64,000 nt of DNA from Heterostelium album PN500 (taxonomy: Eukaryota > Evosea > Eumycetozoa > Acytosteliales > Acytosteliaceae), in the NCBI RefSeq assembly GCF_000004825.1, contig NW_008805065.1, positions 620,001-684,000 of the forward strand. The letters are read 5' to 3'. Under the pieces are notes generated by a model. The model did no database searches. It saw only the letters and a list, made by a program, of their open reading frames with translations, and was not told the DNA's origin. Each line of letters begins with the position of its first letter. Positions within the stretch are counted from its first letter, which is position 1. Below, in pieces: positions 45,383 through 56,313 of the stretch. The translations under genes were made by a program, and so were the position numbers.

Positions 45383-47689
45383 TTATACATTCTCTGTTCT
45401 CTTTAGAGATTTTACGTCGTTAGTGTATTCATTTGGCAATAGAATTGCGTTGGATCCAATGTAGATGTTTCTCTTGTAGTAGGCGGCGAGCTCGTAGATC
45501 GAACGCATCTCAGAGTATGACATACCACCGAGCACGAAAAGAATCAACTTTGGACCGCTGTATTTGATTTCCTCCTTTTGAGCGGCGGGATCTGCCCATC
45601 TCGGTTGGTTGCTCTTACCCTTGAGTGAAACCTTGCTGGTTGGCTGATTGTTGCTGCTGACTGTTGGCTTCTCCTTGACGTAGGGGAAGTCAGAGTCTGG
45701 CAGAGTGTTATTAACGAGATTCTCAGCGATGTCCTTCAGGAGTGGAACGTAACGAGATACTTCGTACGGGTTGTTTCCCTCGTCTTGCTTTCTTTGTTTG
45801 GTGACCTGTGTCTTTTGTTTGCCTTTGGCACCCTTCATCAGAGTGACACCCAAGAAGAAGAGATTGGAAATCGATGCCTGATCTTGCAATCCAATGCCAG
45901 CGAGATCCATCAATTTCTTTCTGTCCTGCTCTTTGATACCTTCCTGTGAAATAATATAAATCATCAACAAACGAATTTTATCTGCTGGTCTAAATAAATA
46001 ATTACAATTAGTTAGTTTTTTGAGAATATAATAAACAAAAAAAACCATACTCTAACATTACATCATTTAAGAAAGTTGATAATCTTGGGATGATATTCTT
46101 TGGTGTATTACCTTTGGCATCTTCACCGGTAGCCATATCCTGTTCGAGGTAAGCAAGATTTGCCATTGGCTCAGTGAATCTCTGTGATGCTTGCTCTGCA
46201 ATATTGATATGTAATGAATACTTTGACATCATCTCTTGATATTGTGGAAGTGATCTAATTACATCGGATGCTTCCTTAAGTGATCCTGTATTCTAAATAT
46301 TCATTAATATTTAATATATTAGTATACTTTGTTTCTTCTTTTTCTTCTTTTGTTGTTGTTGTTGTTGTTGTTGTTGTTTTGTAACACTTACATGTTGAGT
46401 ATATTGAGTAACTTGATTTGTCTTTAAAAAGTCATCTAATCTTGTTTTGAGATAATCGATTACGTCTGCAATATGTTTGTGTCTGAGTCCGTTCCACATG
46501 TAGTCGTTTTCGTTGAGAAGAACGTCCTTTTTGACGGAACCGTTACCGGTGACGGCATCGTACGAGTACTTGTCACCTTCGATCTTAAAGAGATCGTAGA
46601 TCATTGCCTGATAGGTGAATTCATGAAGCAGTGGTGCAAGAGGATCGATCGTTCTGTCGATAATCAAAAGAGTACCGTGCTCTTCGTTCGGTGTAAACGC
46701 CTTTGATGTTCTTGCAATTGAATCCAAACGCTCTTGCGTCATACCGGCAACTGCAATCGATACTGGATTCGAATTGGAATATCTAATGATTGGATATTCA
46801 TTTAATGATACACATAATGTTGCCAACTAATAATAATAATAATACAAACAAACAGACAAACAATAAACTAATTAGTAAATATATAATTTAATGGTCTATC
46901 TAACTATAACTAAACAAAACATACTTTGATAGCCATCTTTGCTTGTTCTTCAACTAGATTCATTGTTTCTGGTGAGAACAATGTGTATAATGCACCTTTT
47001 TGATCGAAATGGAATGCTTGTGATTCAATAGCGAGATACTCAATGTTCATCTCTTTGAATGTCTTTATTCTATGTACTGCATTAGAGTTTGATAACTTTT
47101 TAAACTCTGTCTCTGGTAATTCTGTATAATATTAAGTAGATTTAAATGTTATTAGTTTACTATTCTTATTATTAGAACTCATTAGCATTAAATTACGTAC
47201 TGGATGTCAAGAATAAATGAATAGCTTGATACTGTGGAGATCCTTTCTTCTTAAAGTCCTCAATCAATCTATCGATAGACTTGGTTGTTGGTGTAATGAA
47301 ATAGATTGCTTCAACATTTGCTAGTCTTTGTCTTGGATTTTCAAGCTTATCAACAACTAAATATTATTATTATTATCATTAATATTAATATATTTATGTA
47401 TATTTAAGTGTTAAAACATATGTTTTGTTAGTATAGTATTTACCTGTAACTTTCTCTTCAGTGATATCAAACATTTGACAACATGCTGAAATGATACGAA
47501 GTGATTCTTGATCTACGACCAATGCTTTCCATCCATTATTTGATTCAGGATTAACAGATCTAATAATTTCATTTAAAATTCCTATTCATTCATAAATTTT
47601 TTAATTAATATATATATTAAAAAATATAATTATGTTTATTAACAATAATAGTTACTTTCTTTAGTAATCTCTCTAATACTTGAAGCCAT
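45383..47689 (-). CDS. secA: Sec1/Munc18 family syntaxin-binding protein
   Basis: Seven exons (47689-47656, 47581-47444, 47356-47201, 47121-46925, 46826-46392, 46292-46051, 45989-45383) join in frame to 602 residues, the standard length for SM proteins. SM proteins clasp syntaxin/SNARE bundles and are needed for membrane fusion, here most likely at the plasma membrane. Landmarks are GWKALVVDQESLRIISACC (domain 1), VEAIYFITPTTKSID, LLIIDRTIDPLAPLLHEFTYQAM (the most conserved SM block), YMWNGLRHKHIADV, and the end KLILFVLGGMSYSEMRSIYE...YIGSNAILLP. The overall pattern is closest to Sec1/Munc18-1 rather than Vps45, Sly1 or Vps33. A poly-Gln-like CAA repeat (about 46350-46380) lies in an intron, so it is not translated if the GTAAGT donor at 46391 is used. 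Confidence 0.92.
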
Positions 47690-48232
47690 TGCTTTACTTT
47701 ATATTATATAGCTGCTATTATTATTATTATTAATATTATTACAACTTATTTAATTATTTTTCCCTTTAATTTTATTTTATTTCTTTAATAATTATTATTT
47801 TAATTATATTATATATATTTTTAATTTATTGCAACTTTACTTTTTAATTTATTTAAATATATTATATTATATTATATCTCTCTTTTTATCTACAAATTTA
47901 ACTAGAAAACAAAACAAACGAATAAAACACAATAAATAATAGAATAAAAAATCCATAAGCAAAAAAAAAAAAAAAAATATTTATTAAATTTTTTATGAAG
48001 TTGATGAAAAGGTGTGTTTCTTTGGTTCCGCCATAATGTTTCAATGAAATTTTATAAACCAGGCTATGATTATGTTTACAATTTATATGTGGTAAAATAG
48101 CTTCTTAGAGTAGAGCAACTTGGATTCAAAGAATTAATTTTTATTTTTATTGATTTTATTTTATTTTATTTTTATTTTTTTAATTTATTTTATTTATTTT
48201 TTTAAATCTCATTTTCAAGAAAGAAAATTAAA
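47690..48232. promoter_or_regulatory. Divergent spacer, Sec1-like / B-box gene 1
   Basis: A 543-bp, very AT-rich spacer between opposite start codons. One mixed patch at 48000-48130 is less biased. No open frame of interest. Confidence 0.4.
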
Positions 48233-49195
48233 ATGACTAATGATACAGATAATAATATCAAATCAATGTCATGCATTGAACACAATAAATCATTTAAAGT
48301 AATTTGTTTCACTTGTAATAAACTATTGTGTTTAAGATGTTCGTTCAATCACATCAAAGACCAACCAGATCATTGCGAACATTCTGAACACATCGATGAC
48401 ATCAAACAAGCTTTGAAAGATATATCTAATAATGATAATAGTGAAAATAGTGTTAATAACTATGATAATAATAGTAATATTGATAATATTAGTGATAAAA
48501 AACAACATTCAACATTCATTGAATCAAGAATCGATTCAATATGGAAATCATTAAAGTCGTCATCAGAAAGATACCAAACATTAACTGCGAAAGAGAATCA
48601 GATAAAACAACATTTTGAACAGCTACATCAACATCTTATCACTGAAGAGCATAAGTTAAAGAAAGATATAATCGATGATATCGATAAGATCACCAATGAA
48701 ATAAATGACAATGTCAATGAATTAAAACATTTAAATAACATTCTAAATATGAATATCAACTTGATGAGTATGAACGATGACCATAGTAATAATAGTAGTA
48801 GCTCTAATGATGGTGATTCAGTAGTTTTAGATACAACAGAACAATATTCAACTATAACATCGATCATATCGATTTCATCCAGTTCATCATTACTATCATT
48901 CATTAAAGATAATCGACAAACTTTATTCAATGATAATAATAAAAAGATCAATACAAAAGAACAGTTGGAGCAGTATAGTAATAACCCATCATTGTTGCTA
49001 TTGGACTCCATTTATAAATATAATAATCAATTCCAACCAGACAGAATGGTATATATTTCCAATTTAATCAATGAATATGATGTTAAAATCAACGGACCTG
49101 ATCTCAATCAATTCAATTCGTTCATTCAGCAATCGATTCAGCTGTTGAAAGATTCGGGTTATAGAAGAGCAACAAAAAGTAACTACAAGAGATAA
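48233..49195 (+). CDS. B-box zinc-finger coiled-coil protein 1, C-terminally truncated
   Basis: A single exon encodes 320 residues. An N-terminal B-box-type zinc finger (about 12-55) has the pattern CIEHNKSFKVIC..C....C..C followed by His pairs. A coiled coil (about 90-180; SSSERYQTLTAKENQIKQHFEQ) and Ser/Asn-rich low complexity follow. It is a close paralogue of the gene at 49883, often identical over long stretches. Compared with that gene its tail is broken: after QQSIQLLKDSG the frame runs into a stop, while the homologous end continues in the +1 frame. Dictyostelids have many B-box/FNIP-type proteins. The function is unknown, possibly a ubiquitin-related or scaffold role. Confidence 0.75.
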   Translation: MTNDTDNNIKSMSCIEHNKSFKVICFTCNKLLCLRCSFNHIKDQPDHCEHSEHIDDIKQALKDISNNDNSENSVNNYDNNSNIDNISDKKQHSTFIESRIDSIWKSLKSSSERYQTLTAKENQIKQHFEQLHQHLITEEHKLKKDIIDDIDKITNEINDNVNELKHLNNILNMNINLMSMNDDHSNNSSSSNDGDSVVLDTTEQYSTITSIISISSSSSLLSFIKDNRQTLFNDNNKKINTKEQLEQYSNNPSLLLLDSIYKYNNQFQPDRMVYISNLINEYDVKINGPDLNQFNSFIQQSIQLLKDSGYRRATKSNYKR

Positions 49196-49223
49196 AGATT
49201 AAAACCAAATACAGCAATCTCAT

Positions 49224-49310
49224 AGAATAGCTTTATATTTAGTACATTCAGAGGAATCAAAAGAGAGGTTCGAAAGAATAAATAAATATATGATTGTAGC
49301 TAAAAAATAA
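49224..49310 (+). pseudogene. Out-of-frame C-terminal tail of B-box gene 1
   Basis: Twenty-eight codons and a stop read RIALYLVHSEESKERFERIN and onward. They match the tail of the downstream paralogue (GIRVYLIKSDGSEERFTRLA) but lie in the +1 frame relative to gene 1. The segment shows that gene 1 once had the same C-terminus and lost it by frameshift. Confidence 0.8.
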
Positions 49311-49469
49311 AAATAAATAAATAATAGAACAAAACAGTTTTATCAAAACTAATACATTAATACAAATTTAATATTTATAACTTTAAATTAATGTGCTAAT
49401 AATCCATAAAAGAACAACAAACAATTAAAAATATCAAATTAAAATCAACAAATTTGAGATAGATCACAT

Positions 49470-49645
49470 CAATTCATTATTTCATAAATCAATTCAACTT
49501 TTGAAGAATAAAGTATGTAAATTCATACAAAAATTATAAAACAGTTCAGATAAATATTAAAGCGAAATACACGACACGCAGTGGAACAAAATTATATTTA
49601 TTAAAATCAGACAGGTGAAAGAGTGTATTCTTTTAATGATAAATC
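49470..49645 (+). pseudogene. Degenerate third B-box family copy, 3' end only
   Basis: Nucleotide likeness to the 3' end of gene 2 is visible without a usable frame. An AATTCATTA...CAATTCAACTTTTGAAGAATAA segment matches the QQSIQLLKN region. The run after AAAACAGTTCAGAT, including ACACGACACGCAGTGG and TATTAAAATCAGACAGG, matches the IQLTIRATR...YLIKSDGS region. A stop (TGA) interrupts at about 49616. It sits between the two fuller copies. Confidence 0.7.
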
Positions 49646-49882
49646 AGAGCATATATTTAATATAAAAGTTTAATAATAAAAAAATACATATTGTTTAAAA
49701 TGTAAAAAAAAAAAAAAAAAGATTTTAATTATGTTTAAACAAATATATAAGTGTTAACATTGATTTTATATTTATAGATACATCTTTGTTTTTTTATTTT
49801 ATTTTTTTAGTTTTTTGAATCTCTATGAATCACCATTGTTTATTTTTAAAAATATAAATATAAATTTATATTTAAAATTAAA

Positions 49883-50977
49883 ATGTCTGATACAGATAAT
49901 AATAATAATATCAAATCAATGTCATGCATTGAACACAATAAATCATTTAAAGTGATTTGTTACACTTGCAATAGATTATTGTGTTTAAGATGTTCATTCA
50001 ACCATAGCAAAGATCAACCAGATCATTATAAACATTCTGAACACATCGATGACATTAAACAATCATTGAAAAACATAATTAGTGATAATATCGATATTAG
50101 TAGTAGTGACAACAGTGATAATAGTTGTGATAGTAAAAGACAATATGCAACATTCATTGAATCAAGAATCGATTCAATATGGAAATCATTAAAGTCGTCA
50201 TCAGAAAGATATCAAACATTAACTACAAAAGAGAATCAGATAAAACAACATTTTGAACAGCTTCACCAACATCTTATCACTGAAGAGCATAAGTTAAAGA
50301 AAGATATAATCAATGATATCGATAAGATCATCAATCAAATTAATAAAAATATCGATGAATTAAAACATTTAAATGATATTTTAAATATGAATATAAACTT
50401 GAATAGTAGCAGTAGTATGCACGATAATGACAATAGTAATATCAGTAATAATAGTGATTCAGTAGTTTTAGATACAACAGAGCCATATTCAACAACAAGA
50501 TCGCCTATCAAATTAATTTCATCCAGTTCATCATTACAATCATTCATCAAAGAAAATCAACAAACTTTGTTCAACAGTCAAACGATCAATATAAAAGAAC
50601 AGTTAGAGCACTACAATAACAAATCATCATCATTGTTATTAGATACCATTTATAAATATAATAGTGGAATCCAATCAAACAAAAACAATACTATCAATAT
50701 CGATTTCAATAATGAATATCAAGTTAAGATCAAACAACCTAATCTCAATCAATTCAATTCATTCATTCAGCAATCGATTCAACTATTGAAGAATAATTCG
50801 ACAAACAATAACATTTTTGACAACAATATTAATAAAACAATACAATTAACGATTAGAGCGACACGCAACGAAGCAACTGGAATAAGAGTATATTTAATTA
50901 AATCAGACGGGTCAGAAGAGAGGTTCACAAGACTTGCAGATAAGCCTATTCATGTTTTGAATCTGGAAATTGAATAA
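49883..50977 (+). CDS. B-box zinc-finger coiled-coil protein 2
   Basis: A single exon encodes 364 residues. A B-box zinc finger at about 13-55 (CIEHNKSFKVICYTCNRLLC) is followed by a coiled coil (about 95-185) and an Asn/Ser-rich region. The conserved C-terminal block ends NKTIQLTIRATRNEATGIRV through HVLNLEIE, and has the look of one beta-sandwich strand set. It is the complete version of the family in this window. The upstream ATG context AAAATG is good, and T/A-rich DNA precedes it. No RING finger or membrane segment is present, so a cytosolic or nuclear role is likely. Confidence 0.82.
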   Translation: MSDTDNNNNIKSMSCIEHNKSFKVICYTCNRLLCLRCSFNHSKDQPDHYKHSEHIDDIKQSLKNIISDNIDISSSDNSDNSCDSKRQYATFIESRIDSIWKSLKSSSERYQTLTTKENQIKQHFEQLHQHLITEEHKLKKDIINDIDKIINQINKNIDELKHLNDILNMNINLNSSSSMHDNDNSNISNNSDSVVLDTTEPYSTTRSPIKLISSSSSLQSFIKENQQTLFNSQTINIKEQLEHYNNKSSSLLLDTIYKYNSGIQSNKNNTINIDFNNEYQVKIKQPNLNQFNSFIQQSIQLLKNNSTNNNIFDNNINKTIQLTIRATRNEATGIRVYLIKSDGSEERFTRLADKPIHVLNLEIE

Positions 50978-52565
50978 TTAAAATAAAAATATAATAAAAT
51001 TTGTTCAAAAAAAAAAAAAAAAAAAAAGTAAAAAAAAATTTTTGTATACAAAAAAAAATCAAGATCTTTCGAAAAGACACAATAAGTTCCATTGAAAACA
51101 CACTCATTTAGATTTAAAAATAAACAGTGTACCATTACTTATCTGTTAATAATACAAATAATTATTTTTTATTTATTTTAAGAAAAACAAAAAGAAGAGG
51201 AACCAATCAATATTTAACTTTTGACAAGAAACCACTCTTAGTGATAATCAATAATATTAAAATAATTTTTATAACAAAGATTTCATTATTTTTATAAATC
51301 AGATATATTTATTTTATAAATAATAAATATAATAAAAGTATTATTTATTAAATCACGATTTTTTAATTTTTTTTAAAAAAATCCAAAAAAAAATAAATCA
51401 AAAAATTTTTTGGACACACATTAATTAATGAAAGATAAGATTGTGAGAAGTCAGTCAATATCATCCTCCTAACCCTTCAACAACAACAATAAATAATCAA
51501 TCTCTATATTTGAATAATATATTGTTATAGTATTATCATTACAATATTCATATATATAAAGAAATAATTTATTCATAATTGATTAGACACTTTTTGACAA
51601 CATCAACAGTTGATAATAAAACCCCACAATAACAACAACAATAACAACAACAAACTAATAAAACAACACACACATTGTTCCACATTATAATAATAATCAC
51701 TAAAGTAAAAACAAAAAAAACAAAAAACAAACCCAACATTATAAAAAAAGAGCATTGTGGAATATAGCAACATCAAAAGTAAGACAAGTTAGGAAGGACT
51801 TTGAGATCATCTCGAAAATCAAACAAGACCTCAAGACAAGGAGCTACATACCGCGTCAAACATCCAACCACACATCTATTCGATTTAACTCGATTTCTAT
51901 TTGATTTAAGGTGTTTTGGCTAGTCAACATCATCCGTCATCTGGCTCCTTTCTCTCTGCCGACCACAACAACACAACACATCACATAACAAATTACCCAT
52001 TTATACAAGTACATATGTATAAAATAGAATAGAGTGGACTAGTAGTAGTGTAGTGTATCAGTAGTAGTAGTAGTAGTAGTATATAAATTGTTATTCAATT
52101 CAAATCAATTCAATTTCACTCATAATAACAAGTCAGTCAGTTAGTTAGTTAAATTGTTCGAACAAACAAGCTAACAAACAACAACAACAACTTTTTCTTA
52201 CTTTCTTTTATTCTCTTATATCTCTCTCTTTTTTCGATTTTAATTTAAAATTTTCGATTATAATAATCATTTATTTTAATTAAATCTTTAAAGAGCAAGT
52301 TAGAACAATCCAACTTTGTAATATTATTATAACAACAACAACAACTTTACTTTACAAACAAAAGTACCATATATTTATTAATAATAACCATATATATTTA
52401 ATCTTATATAAAACTCTATCTATCCTTATTTATAATATATCATATATATAACAAACAGCACTACAACTTAATTAAACCTTAAAAGAAACAAGAAAACAAA
52501 AAGCAAAAAAAAAGATAATTATAATTATTTATATAAAATTGTAGAATATAAGAAAGATTTCAATA
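50978..52565. promoter_or_regulatory. Long upstream region of the RasGEF gene
   Basis: About 1.6 kb without a coding gene. Positions 51000-51400 are simple AT-rich DNA. From about 51470 the + strand becomes rich in CAACAA and CAAACA motifs. A clearly less AT-biased stretch is at about 51760-51985 (GAGCTACATACCGCGTCAAAC; CATCTGGCTCC). There is a TAG-triplet run at about 52058-52081 and CTTTTTCTTACTTTC-type tracts at 52190-52230. It could be a long 5' leader with upstream exons or a noncoding RNA. Confidence 0.45.
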
Positions 52566-54426
52566 ATGATATCAACAAGTGATAATTTACAACGTATGTT
52601 AATAGACATAAAGAAAGATGAAAGAATATTAAAACTTATTATTTTATTTATAAATAGCACTTTACTCAAAAGTAAAAGTAGATAGATCAGATTGGAGAAG
52701 AAATGTATTGAGGAATAATCCAGAGGTAAATAATCTATGTGAACGTATATATCCAATGAACAGAGGTATCATCTTTGGTAAGCAGTTTCTGCCTGGCAAG
52801 ACAGAGGTAAAACAAAAGTTGGATAGAACCGCTATAATACAGTTGATCTTGCAGCATCTGCAGACCAAAGGTTTGAAACAGACTCGTGTCTCACTGGAGA
52901 AGGAGTCAAAGGTGGTGACACCCACAGCCGACCAACTCAGTGAGAGTCGTCTCGTCACGTACATACGCAACGCCTTGAAGGATACCGACCGCATCTACGA
53001 CCTCTCGATGGAGCATCTCGAGTACAACAACGACGAACGCCAACAAAAGATATCGGAGCGCGAAGAACTCCTCTACCAGATGGGTCTGCTCGAGGACGAG
53101 GACGACGACGACGGCGTCAACATCTGGGACGAACCCACCGAGAATATCATCATCGAGATGATTCGCAACCCCGAAGACGACCAGGACGAAGAGGTTGTCA
53201 AGTCGGGTTCGCTCAACCAACTGGTGGTGCGACTCACTCACGAGTCGAAAGTCGACCTCCAATTCCTCAAGACGTTCCTCATGACCTACCAATCGTTTTG
53301 CACACCCGAGAAGCTGCTGAACAAGCTGATTCAGCGTTACAATGTACCGAAATATTTCAAGACCGACTCGGATCCCACAGGAGAGTTTGCCACCAAGGCG
53401 ATTCAGCTCAAGGTGGTCAACGTGCTCAAGAAGTGGCTCGACGAATACTACTCGGATTTCGACGACAAACTGATCCAGGCGTTGCGTGCATTCATCGAGC
53501 AAATCCAGATCAAGCATCCCGGTCCATCGGCAGCGCTGCTCAAGTCGCTCACCAAGGTCGAGAAGCCCATAGCATCGAAACCGATTTTCAACGATAAAAC
53601 ACCGGAACCAATCGTTCCACGTAATATCTTCTCACAGCATCTACAGATCTACGATATCGACGAGGAGGAAATCGCCAGACAGATGACTCTGATCGAGTTT
53701 GAGATCTACAAGAAGATTAAACCACCCGAACTTCTCAATCAATCGTGGAACAAGACCAAGTTGAAACATCGTGCTCCCAACGTGCTAAAGATGATCGACC
53801 GTTTCAACAACGTCTCGATGTGGGTCGCCACAATGATCATTCAAACGCAAAAGGTAAAGGCCAGAGCGAGAATGATGACTCGTTTCATAAAGATTGCCGA
53901 CCATCTCAAAGCGATGAACAACTACAACTCATTGATGGCTATCATTGCCGGACTCAACTTCTCGTCGGTCTATCGTCTAAAGTACACACGTGACGAACTC
54001 TCTGCACAAACGATGCGAGTCTATGGCGACCTCGAGAAGATCATGAATTCCGAATCGTCGTTCAAGAACTATCGTACGCGACTCATGGCATCGTCGCCAC
54101 CCTACCTACCCTATCTCGGTGTGCATCTCACCGATCTTACCTTCATGGAGGAGAATCCCGATCTCATCAACATGGAGGTGGCACCCAATCGTAAGGTCGA
54201 CCTCATCAATTTCACCAAGCGTACACTCGTATTCAAAGTCATTTCAATGGTACAACAGTCACAGCAACTCTCTTACAACTTGCAGCCGGTCCACCAGATT
54301 CAAGAGTTCCTACTGAACATAAAGAGCGACTACAAAGGACAGAGTTTGGATCTCTATCAACAAGATCTCTACCGTGAGTCTCTTAGAAGAGAACCTCGAA
54401 AAGCACAAAGATCCGACATTCAATAA
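52566..54426 (+). CDS. LisH-domain Ras guanine nucleotide exchange factor
   Basis: Two exons (52566-52593 and 52658-54426) encode 598 residues. A LisH motif (about 65-95; DRTAIIQLILQHLQTKGLKQ) suggests dimerisation. An acidic linker follows. The RasGEF N-terminal motif domain lies at about 165-290 (GSLNQLVVRLTHES, LKTFLMTYQSFCTPEKLL). The CDC25-type catalytic domain is at about 330-560 (QMTLIEFEIYKKIKPPELL, FNNVSMWVATMI, FIKIADHLKAMNNYNSLMAIIAGLN, PYLGVHLTDLTFMEE). Such LisH-RasGEFs in D. discoideum (for example GefA/aimless or GefH) activate Ras in chemotaxis and aggregation; I cannot tell which orthologue this is. The coding region is much richer in G+C than neighbouring genes, with many C-ending codons, suggesting strong expression or codon selection. 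Confidence 0.93.
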
Positions 54427-55344
54427 TAATAACATAATAATAACATAATAATAATAATAAACAAAATAATATTTCACAAAATAATACTATTCTTTATTTT
54501 TTATTGGCTTGCTTGATCTTTTTGATGTGGATGTTGAGATTGTTGTTGTTGTTATTGTTGTTTGGTTATTCACTAGTTTATATAGATAGCCATTTGCTTG
54601 GAATTATGTTTATATATTTACTTTATTTTCGAATAGAAACACATTTCCAAACAAATAGTTAGCAATATAAACTAGTGAATACCTCTCAGCAGTTCCAATC
54701 AAAGTTTCACAAGTGCATGGTATTCTCGGTACACTTTTTTCATTGCCCTAAATTGTTTATAGTTGATCGTTAGTATCTTTAATACAAATTGCAATAATAA
54801 TAACTATAAATATTTACATTTACAGAGCTTGAAATCGGAGAATATTAGGGAAAAGTAACACTATCCATGTACGGTTCACTAATTATATATATACCGACGG
54901 AGGGAGATATAACCAATGAAAATATGGTCCAACAAATTTTGTTAGATGTATAAATAAATAAAGATAGGATAGCTGAATTTAAGAAAAATAAATAAGTGAA
55001 ATTAAATTAAACTGATGCAAAAAGCAAATATGAACAAAAAATTTAATTTGATCATAAATTTTAATTTTAAAAATTTTAAAATAATTAAAATTTAAATTCA
55101 ATATTTATCATGTTGAATAATAAGTTTAATATTTTTCCAAGTTTATTTATTAAGATTTATTGCAAGATTTTCCAAGAATGGGGGGAAACAAGAACAGGCT
55201 GTTATGCGACCATTTACTTTAATTGTTGCAACACCATTGCAACACTAACCTTGTACATCATATGCTTTGGCCTAGAGATAGCAGAGTTGTTTTATTAATA
55301 TGTGAAAACAAAATAAAATAAAAATAAAAAACAAATTAAATATA
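54427..55344. other. Gene-poor region downstream of RasGEF
   Basis: About 0.9 kb without a supported gene. It includes a (TTG)n-like tract at 54540-54562, the inverted repeat listed separately, and a mixed-composition patch at 54830-54950 (CCATGTACGGTTCAC; CCGACGGAGGGAG). A 62-codon + strand frame at 55110-55298 has no recognisable features. Confidence 0.4.
54567..54681. repeat. 17-bp perfect inverted repeat
   Basis: Left arm TATTCACTAGTTTATAT at 54567-54583 is exactly complementary to the right arm at 54665-54681. The 81-nt interval between the arms contains no open frame. It may be a small hairpin-forming element, a miniature transposon remnant or a 3' structural signal; the sequence alone does not decide. 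Confidence 0.7.
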
Positions 55345-56015
55345 ACTTACATAGGTATCAGGAATATTATAGGAAAATGGGACAAAATAGGTCATTGGAC
55401 TTGAGATCAACTCCTGAGTTACATTTACATTGGAAATTGTAGAGCCAGCAACATTAAAGTTATTTGAGGCATGGTGCACCATTATTGTATAGTTATTATC
55501 TTGATTGTTGAGTAATCTTCCACCAGTAAATCCAACTGGGAATTATTTTCGAAATAAAATGGGCCAGCATATTCAGCATTGTTACTTTATACCAAAGTGT
55601 CGGTAAAGAATAAATCAGGAAATCCAAATGCATAATGATATTAATATCTGAAGCTGAGCATATCCACCTATGGCGAGTCCACCACCGTTTTGTGCCTTTG
55701 AGTTATAGATATTGGTGTCGTAAAGGTAAAGTGAGGAATTCTAGTACATACTTCAACCGTATGACGCTTGGTTATTATAAAAATTGCAACTATCGAAACT
55801 AAGTATCGCTCCATACACCAGCTCCTCAATTACCAAATGAATAGCTTGATGAGAAATCACAGTTTTCAAAGACATTTTCATATCCAGTAGTGAAAACAGA
55901 GCCACCACTTCCAATTAGTCCGCTGTTTGAATTTCCAGAGAATATAGTGTTATTCGCATATAGTTTATCAACAAATAAATGGCATTGAAAAAGATCGAAC
56001 TTTTGCAAATGATTA
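55345..56015 (-). pseudogene. Decayed right-handed beta-helix surface protein gene
   Basis: Fragments in different - strand frames carry the repeating pattern of parallel beta-helix proteins. From high to low coordinate they are NNTIFSGNSNSGLIGSGGSV with NVFENCDFSSS (about 56008-55829), VYGAILSFDSCNFYNNQASY (about 55820-55760), then NIYNSKAQNGGGLAIGGYAQ (about 55715-55650), and a final piece ending SPMTYFVPFSYNIPDTY (about 55420-55360). Stops and frame changes separate them, so no full product is possible. The family (NN/GG-rich beta-helix) is common among dictyostelid secreted or surface proteins. Confidence 0.75.
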
Positions 56016-56313
56016 CCATTTGGTTTTGAAAATGATTTTTTTTGATTTTTTTTTAGACAAAAGTGATTGAGTTATTTTTAAATAAAGAATGTGGGAGTAG
56101 TCAGATTCTTAATATTTATTTATCTCTTTCATATTGATCTTTAACTTTTAATTTGGTTAAAATAGAAATTAGGATTCATTGATAATAAATTTGTATGGAA
56201 CCCTCACCTAAGAAATTGATGAATCACCAAATTAACGTGGCACTCGGGTGTAAAAACATCAATAATAACAAACATGTTTGGACTTGATTTTTTTTTATTT
56301 TATTACTACTAAA

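Noticed and set aside
46320-46391. Poly-Gln extension of the Sec1/Munc18 protein
   Set aside because: A GTAAGT donor at 46391 and an acceptor at 46293 remove this stretch and keep the conserved SM sequence in frame, so it is intronic.
56278-56313. Upstream extension of the membrane protein beginning at 56314
   Set aside because: The upstream part starts only with a TTG codon; the first true ATG with good context is at 56314.
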